From CAUYUA01 sp963575675 (lineage in GTDB: Bacteria; Pseudomonadota; Alphaproteobacteria; Azospirillales; Azospirillaceae), in NCBI GenBank assembly GCA_963575675.1, contig CAUYUA010000215.1, forward strand, positions 1-36,487: a stretch of 36,487 nt of DNA, written 5' to 3'. A model generated the notes under the pieces. The model ran no database searches and was not told the DNA's origin. It saw only the letters and a list, made by a program, of their open reading frames with translations. Position 1 is the stretch's first letter, and each line of letters starts with the position of its first letter. The position numbers were made by a program, and so were the translations under genes. This document shows, piece after piece, positions 1 to 7,793 of the stretch.

Positions 1-71
1 GGCGGTCGCGCCCCCCTTATGATCCCCCACGACCAGGAACGCAGTCCCTGGACCCATCCAACTTTTATTCG
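1..71 (-). repeat. Repeat family A, partial copy at the window edge
   Basis: This holds a G-run/C-run segment followed by 'gaccaggaacgcagtccctg' and 'gacccatcc', which is the reverse complement of the repeat core seen at 2188-2280 and elsewhere. Only the right half is inside the window. It sits just upstream of the aldolase/dehydrogenase gene, in inverted orientation to the copy that follows that gene. Confidence 0.7.
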
Positions 72-105
72 GAGAATTAAGAATAATTTTAGCTGAGGTT
101 TTCTC

Positions 106-2157
106 ATGAAAAGTTTGTGGTCTGACGTTGCCGCCGCTGAAATGGTTGCAAACTATGCGGATCGAGGCGTTTCCTCGGCTCTGGCGTTGCGCGTCTACAC
201 CAGTCGGCTGTTGGGGCAAGAGACGCGCTTGGTCTTGCACGGTGGCGGGAACACTTCGGTAAAGATGCTCGCTCAAGACATAATGGGCGATTCCGTGCGC
301 GTATTGTGCGTAAAAGGCAGTGGTTGGGATATGGCCGCGATCGAGCCTCAGGGGCTTCCGGCGGTGCGGTTGGAGCCTTTGTTGCGGCTACGGTCGCGCG
401 AATCGCTCTCTGATGAAGACATGGTCAATGTGCAGCGCACGAATCTTCTCGACGCCGGTAGTCCCAATCCTTCGGTTGAGACTCTGTTGCACGCATTTTT
501 GCCTCATGTTTTTATTGACCATACGCATGCTGTTTCAGTTCTTAGCCTAACCGATCAACCCAACGGCGAAGACATTTGTCGTGAGGTTTATGGCGATCGC
601 GTTGCGTTTGTCCCCTATATCCAGCCTGGATTTTCTCTGGCTTGCCGCGCGGCTGACATCTATGACGTTAATCCTAATGTGGAGGGGTTAATTCTACTGA
701 AGCATGGGATTTTCACGTTCGGCGAGACCGCGCGTGAAGCGTATGAACGTATGATTGATTTGGTCTCGGTTGCTGAAAAACGCTTAACGTATAATCGAAA
801 AACTTATGTGGCGGCGCGCGTGACGGCTCCGATGGCGACTTCGGCCGAGATCGCTCCTCTGTTGCGCGGCGCTCTGGCCATTGAAGAAGGGGATGCGCGC
901 TTCAAACGGTGGGTTCTCGATTTTCGCACCGGGCCACAAATTCTTGATTACGTCAATGGCGAAGAGGTTGCGCGCTACAGTCAGGCGGGAGTCGCTACTC
1001 CGGATCATGTGATCCGCACCAAAGGGCAGCCGCTGATTTTGCCGACTCTTGAGGATATTGGTTCGGAAGCGTGGAAGCAAAGCCTTCGTGGGGCTATAGA
1101 CGATTATATCGTCCACTATCGCGCCTATTTTCAGCGTCACAATGCGGGGCGAGCGTCTCCGAAGAAGCCGCTTGATCCGATTCCGCGCGTCCTGTTGGCT
1201 CCGGGGTTGGGGGTGTTCGGAGTCGGGGCGAGTGCGCAAGATGCGGCGATCGTCGCTGATGTTGCGGAAAGCGCCATTATCACAATATCGGATGCTGAGG
1301 CGATCGGGCGTTTCGAGTCGGTCTCTGAGGCGGCGTTGTTCGATATGGAATATTGGTCGTTGGAACAGGCCAAGCTCGGGAAAAGCGCAGAAAAGCCGTT
1401 GGCGCGTCACGTTGTGCTGATCACCGGCGGCGCCGGCGCCATTGGCGCGGCGACGGCGGCGGCTTTCTTGCGTGAGGGAGCGGAGGTGGCGATTGTTGAT
1501 CAAGACGCCGACCGAGTCGCCGAGACGGCGCGACGTTTGGGGCGCTGGGTGTTGGGAATTGTCGCCGACGTTACCGAACCGGCGGCGGTGCGCGCAGCTT
1601 TTGATCAAACATGCCGTTGTTTTGGCGGCGTCGACGTCGTGGTTTCCAACGCCGGAGCGGCGTTTCAGGGACGAATCGGCGATTTGTCCGATGATGTTTT
1701 GCGGCGGAGTTTCGAGTTGAATTTCTTCGCTCATCAGACCGTTTCTCAAAACGCAGTTCGCGTTATGAGATTGCAAGGGACGGGGGGAGCGCTGCTTTAT
1801 AATATTTCTAAGCAAGCGGTGAATCCGGGGCCGGACTTCGGCGCATATGGATCTGCAAAAGCGGCGGCGTTGTTCTTGGTGCGGCAGTATGCTCTTGATT
1901 ATGGCCGAGAGGGCATTCGGGCGAATGCGGTGAACGCGGATCGGATTCGCAGTGGGTTGTTGACGGAGGCGATGATTGCGGAACGTTCCCGGGCGCGAGG
2001 CGTTGGGGTGAAGGAGTATATGAGTGGTAATTTATTGAATGTTGAAGTGACGGCCGAGGATGTTGCTCAAGCGTTTGTCCACCAGGCGCTTGCTTTAAAA
2101 ACGACGGCAAGCGTGACGACGGTGGATGGTGGGAATATTGCGGCGGCTCTGCGGTAA
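106..2157 (+). CDS. Bifunctional class II aldolase / short-chain dehydrogenase
   Basis: The 683-residue protein has two domains. Residues 1-240 are a class II aldolase/adducin domain with HGGGNTS (45-51), the metal-binding-type HTH (139-141) and a later KHG with His200. Residues 430-683 are a short-chain dehydrogenase with the nucleotide-binding TGGAGAIG (440-447), an NAG motif, and YxxxK with Tyr581 and Lys585. The fusion matches the family annotated as bifunctional aldolase/SDR or rhamnulose-1-phosphate aldolase/alcohol dehydrogenase; the family usually cleaves a sugar phosphate and handles the resulting aldehyde or polyol with NAD. The exact sugar cannot be read from sequence. The ATG at 106 has a purine-rich 'gctgagg' upstream. 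It is a single gene with no sugar transporter or kinase beside it, and it is flanked by inverted copies of repeat family A. Confidence 0.9.
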   Translation: MKSLWSDVAAAEMVANYADRGVSSALALRVYTSRLLGQETRLVLHGGGNTSVKMLAQDIMGDSVRVLCVKGSGWDMAAIEPQGLPAVRLEPLLRLRSRESLSDEDMVNVQRTNLLDAGSPNPSVETLLHAFLPHVFIDHTHAVSVLSLTDQPNGEDICREVYGDRVAFVPYIQPGFSLACRAADIYDVNPNVEGLILLKHGIFTFGETAREAYERMIDLVSVAEKRLTYNRKTYVAARVTAPMATSAEIAPLLRGALAIEEGDARFKRWVLDFRTGPQILDYVNGEEVARYSQAGVATPDHVIRTKGQPLILPTLEDIGSEAWKQSLRGAIDDYIVHYRAYFQRHNAGRASPKKPLDPIPRVLLAPGLGVFGVGASAQDAAIVADVAESAIITISDAEAIGRFESVSEAALFDMEYWSLEQAKLGKSAEKPLARHVVLITGGAGAIGAATAAAFLREGAEVAIVDQDADRVAETARRLGRWVLGIVADVTEPAAVRAAFDQTCRCFGGVDVVVSNAGAAFQGRIGDLSDDVLRRSFELNFFAHQTVSQNAVRVMRLQGTGGALLYNISKQAVNPGPDFGAYGSAKAAALFLVRQYALDYGREGIRANAVNADRIRSGLLTEAMIAERSRARGVGVKEYMSGNLLNVEVTAEDVAQAFVHQALALKTTASVTTVDGGNIAAALR

Positions 2158-2187
2158 AATTAGAAGGCAATGCAATAATGATAAGTT

Positions 2188-2298
2188 GAAACGGGTCCGG
2201 GGACTGTGTTCCTGGTCGTGGGGGACCATAAGGGGGGCGACAGCCCCTCTTATCGCCGCAAGGCGAATGCCTTACAGCTTGCCCGGACTTTGATTTTT
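2188..2298 (+). repeat. Repeat family A, full copy
   Basis: It starts with 'acgggtccggggactgtgtt', continues 'cctggtcgtgggggaccata', a G-run, 'gacagcccctcttat' and a short 'cgccgcaaggcg' hairpin, and ends 'gcccggactttgatttttt'. The first part folds as a hairpin (gtccggggac/...cctgg) and the T-run could make it act as a terminator for the aldolase gene. It is inverted relative to the copy at 1-71. Confidence 0.75.
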
Positions 2299-2314
2299 TT
2301 CTCAACCTCAAAAT

Positions 2315-3586
2315 ATGTTAAATATGTTGCCGATGCGTCGTCTTCTTTATTGCGGCGATAATCTAGAGATTATTCGCAATTATCTTGAGGATCAATCTGT
2401 TGATTTGATTTACCTTGATCCGCCTTTTAACTCCAATTCGACCTACCATTTCAACGCTCCGGGGGCTACGGCTGCGACTTCGAAGATTGCAAAAGTATTT
2501 TCCGATCATTGGCGTTGGGATGTCAAAACAGAAGAGAAGTTCTTAGAAATCGCCTCTTCCGCCTCCACGTTAAAAGTGGGGCGAACATTGTCTTTGTTGA
2601 GAGAACTAATAGGAAACGATCATCATCTTTCTTACTTGTTATATCTTGCGTTGAGGCTGATGGAGTTCCATCGTGTTCTGAAAATGGGAGGAAGTCTTTA
2701 CCTTCATTGTGATCCGAACACCAGCCATTACTTGAAGATTATCCTGGATTCGATCTTTGGCCTACGCAACTATCGCGGAGAGATTAATTGGCGTCGAGCG
2801 GGGGCTCATAGCAATGGTCGTCAGGGGCGACGGCAATACGAACAAGTTCGTGATGTTCTTTTATTCTACACGCGCGGAGATGGATGGACGTGGAGCGGTC
2901 AATTTACGCCTTATGAAGAGCGCTATATTGCCAATTACTACCGCCAAATTGAGCCGGAGACAGGGCGTCGTTATCGAATGGATAATTTGACGGCGGCGCG
3001 ATCCGGTGGCGACACGCTTTATGATTGGCCGGTCAAACGGTCGGAGGAGACAAATCAATGGGAGGCCGATCTTGATGATGAATGGCGGGCGCCCAAACCA
3101 GGTTGGACGTATCAAAACGCTCGCCCTTATCGAAGTCGGTTTTGGGCCTATTCACGCGAACGCATGACGGAGTTCGAGCGGCAAGGGCGCTTAGTTTACA
3201 GTCGCTCTGGAATGCCTTCTTATAAACGTTATTTGGATGAAATGCCGGGAGTGCCTCTTCAAAATGATTGGCAAGACATTTCTCCGGTGCGCGGCAACCA
3301 GCATCTTGGGTTTCCAACACAGAAACCATTCGATCTATTGGAGCGTATTGTATTAAGTTCAAGTCAAGAGGGAGATGTTATTCTTGATCCTTTTTGCGGA
3401 AGCGGGACGACTTTGCATGTGGCGGAAAAGTTGTCGCGACAATGGATTGGCATAGACAAGAGTCCTTTAGCAATCGAGTGTGTTGCTCGAAGACTGCGTG
3501 GCGTGTTTCCTTTTGTGACGTGGTCTGTGATAGATGTTACGAAAATAGAACAAAAATCCGAACGGGACTCCGAAGAAGAGAATTGA
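2315..3586 (+). CDS. DNA methyltransferase, beta class (N4-cytosine or N6-adenine)
   Basis: The 423-residue protein contains the catalytic DPPF (35-38, motif IV) close to the N terminus and the AdoMet-binding DPFCGSGTT (358-366, motif I) near the C terminus, followed by WIGIDKS. This order (IV before I) defines the beta class of amino methyltransferases. It should transfer a methyl group from S-adenosylmethionine to adenine N6 or cytosine N4 in DNA. The middle third (about 150-300), rich in aromatic and Arg residues, is the likely target recognition part. Several starts are possible (ATG 2315, 2324, 2333); homologues typically begin near MRRLLYCGDN, so 2333 may be the true start. No restriction endonuclease gene lies next to it, so it looks like an orphan methylase; the target sequence is unknown. 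Confidence 0.9.
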   Translation: MLNMLPMRRLLYCGDNLEIIRNYLEDQSVDLIYLDPPFNSNSTYHFNAPGATAATSKIAKVFSDHWRWDVKTEEKFLEIASSASTLKVGRTLSLLRELIGNDHHLSYLLYLALRLMEFHRVLKMGGSLYLHCDPNTSHYLKIILDSIFGLRNYRGEINWRRAGAHSNGRQGRRQYEQVRDVLLFYTRGDGWTWSGQFTPYEERYIANYYRQIEPETGRRYRMDNLTAARSGGDTLYDWPVKRSEETNQWEADLDDEWRAPKPGWTYQNARPYRSRFWAYSRERMTEFERQGRLVYSRSGMPSYKRYLDEMPGVPLQNDWQDISPVRGNQHLGFPTQKPFDLLERIVLSSSQEGDVILDPFCGSGTTLHVAEKLSRQWIGIDKSPLAIECVARRLRGVFPFVTWSVIDVTKIEQKSERDSEEEN

Positions 3587-3640
3587 GGCAATGTCTCAAA
3601 ATTAAGATCGGGCGTAATTCATCGACACTGCCTCTTAGAT

Positions 3641-3949
3641 TTAGGGAGAATCTTGATGATGCGGCGCGCTGATGACGCCCTCCTCCAATAGGCAGGTCTC
3701 TTCGATGATCAAAGAGTATATCCTGGTTACGAAGGAATAGCTTAATCCCTGTTCTGCGCCTCTTGTCGCGCATCGGTTTCGTACTTCCGCGATGCGTTCT
3801 GGAATGCGAACCGGAATGCCCGTTTTCGCTTTGACGTGAGCGACCTTGCTGCAAACGCTGAATCGTTGCGCCAAAAGATTAACAATTTGGTCATCGATTC
3901 TGTCGATTTCTTCCCTGTACGGCTTCAGTTCATTCACGGAAAACACCAT
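3641..3949 (-). CDS. AroQ-fold chorismate mutase or PchB-like isochorismate lyase
   Basis: At 102 residues it is the usual length for a stand-alone AroQ helical domain. Aligned from memory to E. coli chorismate mutase, the active-site residues Arg12, Arg29, Lys40 and Arg52 are kept, the position of Gln88 is Glu89, and Asp48 is Ile. The PERIAEV stretch (50-56) resembles PchB, which splits isochorismate into salicylate and pyruvate. The reaction is therefore either chorismate to prephenate (Phe/Tyr pathway) or an isochorismate lyase-type reaction. It faces the methyltransferase tail to tail and has no aro or siderophore gene nearby. The ribosome binding site is weak. The family is sure, the exact reaction is not. 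Confidence 0.82.
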   Translation of the reverse strand: MVFSVNELKPYREEIDRIDDQIVNLLAQRFSVCSKVAHVKAKTGIPVRIPERIAEVRNRCATRGAEQGLSYSFVTRIYSLIIEETCLLEEGVISAPHHQDSP

Positions 3950-4132
3950 AAAAACAAAATTGTGAGAGGGGCGGCGACGATAAAATAGCGGTTTTTCTTG
4001 GTTTGTGTTAGCCTCTAGAGTTGCAGTCGTGAGGATTATCCTTTCTGTGTGAAAAGCGTCGGAGGACGTTGAAAGTCGCTTTGGAAAATCGCGCGTCGGG
4101 CGTTTGCTTTTGAGACTTAGGGATCATAGCCG

Positions 4133-5050
4133 GTGTTGTCTTTCTCTCCCTTAGCGCTGAGAATCATGTTGTGCCGAATTGTCGGGGCGGTTGTCCTTTT
4201 CGGCGGCGGGGTCTCCTGTGTGTGGGGGCAGGAGCCGATTGGAAGCCCTGCCGCTGTAGGCGCCGATCCCTTGGCGCCTGTGGTGATGACGCCTGAGCAG
4301 GCTGCCGCAAGCTCCAGCGCGATAGGAAACAGCGGCGCTGTCGGAAAAGAGCGCGCGCCTCCTGCTCGTGAAGTTTTGCGACGATGCGACGATGCGTTGT
4401 TTATCGAATGTTTCCGTAAGTGGCAATGGGAACCGTCCCCTCCTTCTCAGGGAGGGCAAGGCGGCGCTCCGTCCAAAAACGAGGGGCCGGATGACGACGA
4501 CTCTGTTGATCCGGATGCTTCGTCTCAAGATTCTCCCGCCAATGCTTCAAATACTCCGAATCCGGGAGCTTCGTCGACAAATTCACCATCTTCTCTTCCC
4601 GCGAACAATTCTGAGATTACTCCTAGTTCTTCTCAAAACCCAACCGGAGCTGTGCAGGGGCCGGCCTCTGCTGTCGAGTCGCCCTCTTCTGCGCCTTCCA
4701 GCGGCACGGACGCCGCCAAAAATAATGCTCCATCCAGTGGCGCTCCCGAAAGTCCAGGAGAGGGAGGCGCGCCAAACAACGCTCCCCAAAGTCGTGGCGA
4801 TGAGAAGCCCGGCGTTTCTCAGGAGGGGGCGAATTCACCTCAAAAGAGCGCTTCCGCTGTTGCTTCTACGGCTGTTCCATTGCCGTTGCCTTCTGGTGTT
4901 GATCCGCGCGATCTTGCCACTTACGAATCGTTGGCGAAGGCGATCAAAGAGCTGGGATTAGAAAAACGACTGCAATTGGGGGGGCCGCCCACAGATGACA
5001 GCGCCGTTTTAACTGTGAATAAAAAGCCTTCTCGTGCATCACGAAAGTAA
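4133..5050 (+). CDS. Secreted Pro/Ser/Asn-rich protein of unknown function
   Basis: I do not recognise this 305-residue protein. It has a hydrophobic N-terminal segment (about residues 12-31) ending VSCVWGQE, consistent with a signal peptide. A short ordered-looking stretch follows (about 78-100, with two Cys and Trp-rich ending). Then comes a long disordered region (about 105-240) made almost only of Pro, Ser, Asn, Ala, Gly and Glu. A C-terminal segment (about 245-285) is predicted helical. The first possible start is GTG 4133; ATG 4166 (residue 12) would give a more typical signal peptide and may be the real start. The composition suggests an exported, flexible envelope or spacer protein. 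A hairpin with T-run lies downstream at 5117-5149. Confidence 0.65.
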   Translation: MLSFSPLALRIMLCRIVGAVVLFGGGVSCVWGQEPIGSPAAVGADPLAPVVMTPEQAAASSSAIGNSGAVGKERAPPAREVLRRCDDALFIECFRKWQWEPSPPSQGGQGGAPSKNEGPDDDDSVDPDASSQDSPANASNTPNPGASSTNSPSSLPANNSEITPSSSQNPTGAVQGPASAVESPSSAPSSGTDAAKNNAPSSGAPESPGEGGAPNNAPQSRGDEKPGVSQEGANSPQKSASAVASTAVPLPLPSGVDPRDLATYESLAKAIKELGLEKRLQLGGPPTDDSAVLTVNKKPSRASRK

Positions 5051-5116
5051 TAGACTTTTATTGGTTCAAAAAGCGGAATTGTCTGAGTGTTTGTTTGAGC
5101 GGATAAACGGCTTGTT

Positions 5117-5149
5117 AGGGGGAAGCTTCTCCCCCTTCTGTCGTTTTTT
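5117..5149 (+). terminator. Rho-independent terminator after the secreted protein gene
   Basis: A stem 'aggggg'/'ccccct' encloses a short loop (itself containing 'gaagcttc') and is followed within 8 bases by six T residues on the plus strand. It lies between the convergent secreted-protein gene and mazG. The T-run is on the plus strand, so it serves mainly the upstream plus-strand gene. Confidence 0.65.
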
Positions 5150-5192
5150 GTGATGAAGACACGGGGCCTAGACTTAGTTTTATTTCGAATCG

Positions 5193-6047
5193 TCACTTGA
5201 GTGTCGACGTTTTTGCCTCTTGCCACAGAGATTCCATTTCATTGAGTGTTGCTTCTTCCGGTTTTTTTCCAGCGCCGGCAAGTTTCTTTTCGATATGATG
5301 AAAACGGCGTTCAAATTTGTCGTTGGTCTGACGTAGAGCCGCTTCCGGATCTAAATCAAGTCGTCGTGCGAGGTTAACCAGACAAAACAACACATCGCCG
5401 AGTTCTTCCTCCGCGAGGTCTATCCTTTTTCCGTCTGCCAATTCGACGCGCAATTCTTGGATTTCTTCTTCGATCTTATCAAGAATGTCGATTGTGTTTG
5501 TCCAATCAAAACCGACGCGCGCGGCGCGTTTTTGAAGCTTCAATGCGCGGCTTAGCGCCGGTAGTCCGCGTGTAACGCCATCCAGCGCCGATTCGGGGCG
5601 CTGTTCCGTGGCGGCGCGCACAGCGCGTTCTGCGGCCTTATGTTCTTCCCAGCGTTGGAGCTGCATGGCGGAGTTTTCAACATGTGCGTCGCCAAAGATG
5701 TGTGGATGGCGTCGAATCATTTTTCCAATAATTGCTTCAACGACGTCGTCGAATGAGAAAAAACCACCCTCGTGCGCCATTTGAGAATGGAAAACGACCT
5801 GAAACAACAAATCACCCAATTCATCGCAGAGGCCATCCATATTATTTTGTGTGATGGCGTCCGCCACTTCATAGGCTTCTTCAATAGTGTGAGGCGCGAT
5901 GGTTTCAAAGGTCTGTTCTATGTCCCATGGACAACCTTTTTGGGGATGGCGCAGTCTTGCCATGATTTCCAAAAGATGGTCAATTGCCGAAGTTGAGCGC
6001 TCTATTCTTTTGGAGGAGGGCGCAAGGGATGTCGTTGAGGACGTCAT
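5193..6047 (-). CDS. mazG: Nucleoside triphosphate pyrophosphohydrolase MazG
   Basis: The 284-residue protein carries two MazG modules. The first has the metal-binding EEAYEVADAI and DELGDLLFQVVFHSQMA; the second has EELGDVLFCLVNLARRL followed by KFERRFHHIE, as in E. coli MazG (263 residues). It hydrolyses nucleoside triphosphates to monophosphate and pyrophosphate and is a cytoplasmic house-cleaning or stress-response enzyme. The start ATG at 6047 is preceded by 'aaggaaagac', a good ribosome binding site. The first 22 residues are Ser/Thr-rich and not conserved in the family. It stands alone, convergent with the secreted protein gene and divergent from hpnO. Confidence 0.95.
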   Translation of the reverse strand: MTSSTTSLAPSSKRIERSTSAIDHLLEIMARLRHPQKGCPWDIEQTFETIAPHTIEEAYEVADAITQNNMDGLCDELGDLLFQVVFHSQMAHEGGFFSFDDVVEAIIGKMIRRHPHIFGDAHVENSAMQLQRWEEHKAAERAVRAATEQRPESALDGVTRGLPALSRALKLQKRAARVGFDWTNTIDILDKIEEEIQELRVELADGKRIDLAEEELGDVLFCLVNLARRLDLDPEAALRQTNDKFERRFHHIEKKLAGAGKKPEEATLNEMESLWQEAKTSTLK

Positions 6048-6176
6048 GTCTTTCCTTAAAAGATGAATGAATGTGGTCGCGTCGAGGGTTCGTATGTGAA
6101 ATGTTCTCCGATTTGTGCGCCATTGTTTAGAGATCGTCTATTTTAATTGATTTTCTCTGACGAGGGAGGTTTCCTT
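6048..6176. other. Divergent intergenic region mazG / hpnO
   Basis: This A/T-rich spacer separates the divergent mazG and the 6177/hpnO transcription unit, so promoters for both should lie here. I cannot assign clear -35/-10 boxes. The end of the region carries the strong 'gagggagg' ribosome binding site for the small ORF at 6177. Confidence 0.4.
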
Positions 6177-6392
6177 ATGAGAGGCGACTTCGAATCCTTG
6201 GAAGGGATGACGTTGAAAAAAAACAAGAGTATTGATAAAATGACCACGAGTGTCGAGACTTTAACATTTTCTGTTCGTATCTTCAATATGACAGGGAGTC
6301 ATTGCGAAGGCGTGCTTGGTGGAATGAATCTACTCAATTCATGTGAGGGAAAATTCAAAAATGACTCTTCATCTGATGCAAATGGTGTCTGA
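6177..6392 (+). CDS. Possible small protein (71 residues) overlapping the hpnO start
   Basis: ATG 6177 has an excellent ribosome binding site, 'gagggagg' at 6162-6169 with 7 bases spacing, better than that of hpnO. The 71-residue reading frame is in the +1 frame relative to hpnO and ends 32 bases inside it. The product is polar, with Lys-rich residues 14-18, two Cys and no membrane segment or signal peptide; I recognise no family. It could be a leader peptide whose translation is coupled to hpnO, or chance. The overlap and strong binding site are seen directly; translation is inferred. Confidence 0.35.
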   Translation: MRGDFESLEGMTLKKNKSIDKMTTSVETLTFSVRIFNMTGSHCEGVLGGMNLLNSCEGKFKNDSSSDANGV

Positions 6393-7749
6393 GCGGCAAG
6401 ACGATAAATTTAATCTCCATTCTCAATATCTGAATGCTCAGTTCGTAAATGTTTTAAAGATGATCGGTTTTGATTGTCATTTCGTGCGTGGTAAAGGACA
6501 GTATTTGTATGATAAAGATCAGAACAAATATCTTGATTTGTTAAGCGGTTTCGGCGTTTTTGCGGTGGGGCGCAATCACCCAACGGTTTGTGATGCGCTA
6601 ACTCAGGTCATTCAAGGTGATTTGCCAAATCTAGTTCAAATGGATGTTTCTGTTTTAAGTGGGGTGTTGGCGGAGAAGTTGTTGCCGTATTTACCTGGTA
6701 TGGAAAAGGTTTTGTTTTGTAATTCTGGAACAGAGGCCGTCGAGGCGGCAATAAAATTCAGTCGAGCGGCGACTGGAAAAAATAAAATCATTTCTTGCAG
6801 CCATGCGTTTCATGGTTTGACATGTGGCGCTTTATCTTTAAATGGAGATGATATCTTTAAGCAAGGTTTTGGTTCTTTGCTCCCGGATTGCGTCTCCATT
6901 CCGTTTAATGATCTCGGAGCGCTTGAAGCGGCTTTGAGAGGGGGAGATGTTGCGGCTTTCGTTGTTGAGCCTATTCAAGGGAAGGGCGTTCATCTTCCCG
7001 ATGATGATTACTTACCCGATGCCGCTCGTTTGTGTAAGAAATATGGCGCGTTGTTTGTCGCCGACGAGATACAGACCGGAATTGGGCGCACAGGGAAGTT
7101 TTTGGCGCTCGAACATTGGGGCGTCGAGCCGGATATGATTCTTCTGGCTAAGGCCTTATCGGGTGGATTTGTGCCCGTGGGCGCCGTCGCCACAAAAAAG
7201 TGGATATTTGAAAAAGTTTTCAACCGAATGGATCGCGCTGTCGTTCATGGATCGACTTTTGGAAAAAATGATCTGGCTATGGCGGCGGGAATTGCTGTTC
7301 TATCTGTTCTTCAAGAAGAAAAATTGGTTGAGCGGGCTGCAACATATGGTTCAAGAATTTTAGATGATCTGAAATCCCTTGTTCCACGCTATGAGTTTCT
7401 GAAGGAAGTGCGAGGAAAGGGAATGATGATTGGTGTGGAGTTTGGTCCTCCAAAAAGTTTTGTTCTTAAGGCTTCTTGGGATATGTTGGAGAAAGCCAAT
7501 CGAGGATTGTTCTGCCAAATGGTGACAATTCCATTATTTCGTCGCCACCATATTATTACGCAAGTGGCGGGGCATGGCATGTATGTTGTAAAGTTACTAC
7601 CGCCTTTGGTTGTTTCGGATGCAGATTGTGATTGGATACGAGACTCATTTGAGAGCGCTATTGCAGATTGTCATAAAATTCCTGGGTCGGTTTGGGATCT
7701 GGCGCGGTCTTTGGCTGGGGCTGCTGTAAAAATCGGCATGGGACGATAG
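6361..7749 (+). CDS. hpnO: HpnO-like class III aminotransferase (aminobacteriohopanetriol synthesis)
   Basis: At 462 residues this is a full-length PLP-dependent class III aminotransferase. It shows NSGTEAVEAAIK, the DEIQTG acidic motif and LLAKALSGG with the Schiff-base Lys264. Stretches such as YLDLLSGFGVFAVGRNHP, the HGSTFGKNDLAMAAG segment and RGKGMMIGVEFGPPKS agree with the hopanoid-associated HpnO family as I remember it. HpnO converts the ribosyl/formyl-hopane precursor to aminobacteriohopanetriol, an outer-membrane-reinforcing lipid. Start ATG 6361 has 'gaggga' 10 bases upstream and is preferred to the in-frame GTG 6343. No other hpn or shc gene is in the window. An acetylornithine/diaminobutyrate-type enzyme is the main alternative. 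Confidence 0.8.
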   Translation: MTLHLMQMVSERQDDKFNLHSQYLNAQFVNVLKMIGFDCHFVRGKGQYLYDKDQNKYLDLLSGFGVFAVGRNHPTVCDALTQVIQGDLPNLVQMDVSVLSGVLAEKLLPYLPGMEKVLFCNSGTEAVEAAIKFSRAATGKNKIISCSHAFHGLTCGALSLNGDDIFKQGFGSLLPDCVSIPFNDLGALEAALRGGDVAAFVVEPIQGKGVHLPDDDYLPDAARLCKKYGALFVADEIQTGIGRTGKFLALEHWGVEPDMILLAKALSGGFVPVGAVATKKWIFEKVFNRMDRAVVHGSTFGKNDLAMAAGIAVLSVLQEEKLVERAATYGSRILDDLKSLVPRYEFLKEVRGKGMMIGVEFGPPKSFVLKASWDMLEKANRGLFCQMVTIPLFRRHHIITQVAGHGMYVVKLLPPLVVSDADCDWIRDSFESAIADCHKIPGSVWDLARSLAGAAVKIGMGR

Positions 7750-7793
7750 AGGGGGCTTTTTGTTTTTCTAAACAGTTTAGAGAGAGTTCTCTC

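Noticed and set aside
784..1815. Long open frame of 343 codons on the minus strand
   Set aside because: It is fully antisense to the aldolase/dehydrogenase gene, has an Arg-rich composition typical of shadow frames and no family motif.
1808..2311. Open frame of 167 codons on the minus strand
   Set aside because: It covers the end of the aldolase gene and the repeat, and is Pro/Ser/His-rich without structure.
2315..3586. Complete restriction-modification system
   Set aside because: No endonuclease or specificity subunit gene is found next to the methylase; the neighbour is a chorismate mutase-like gene.
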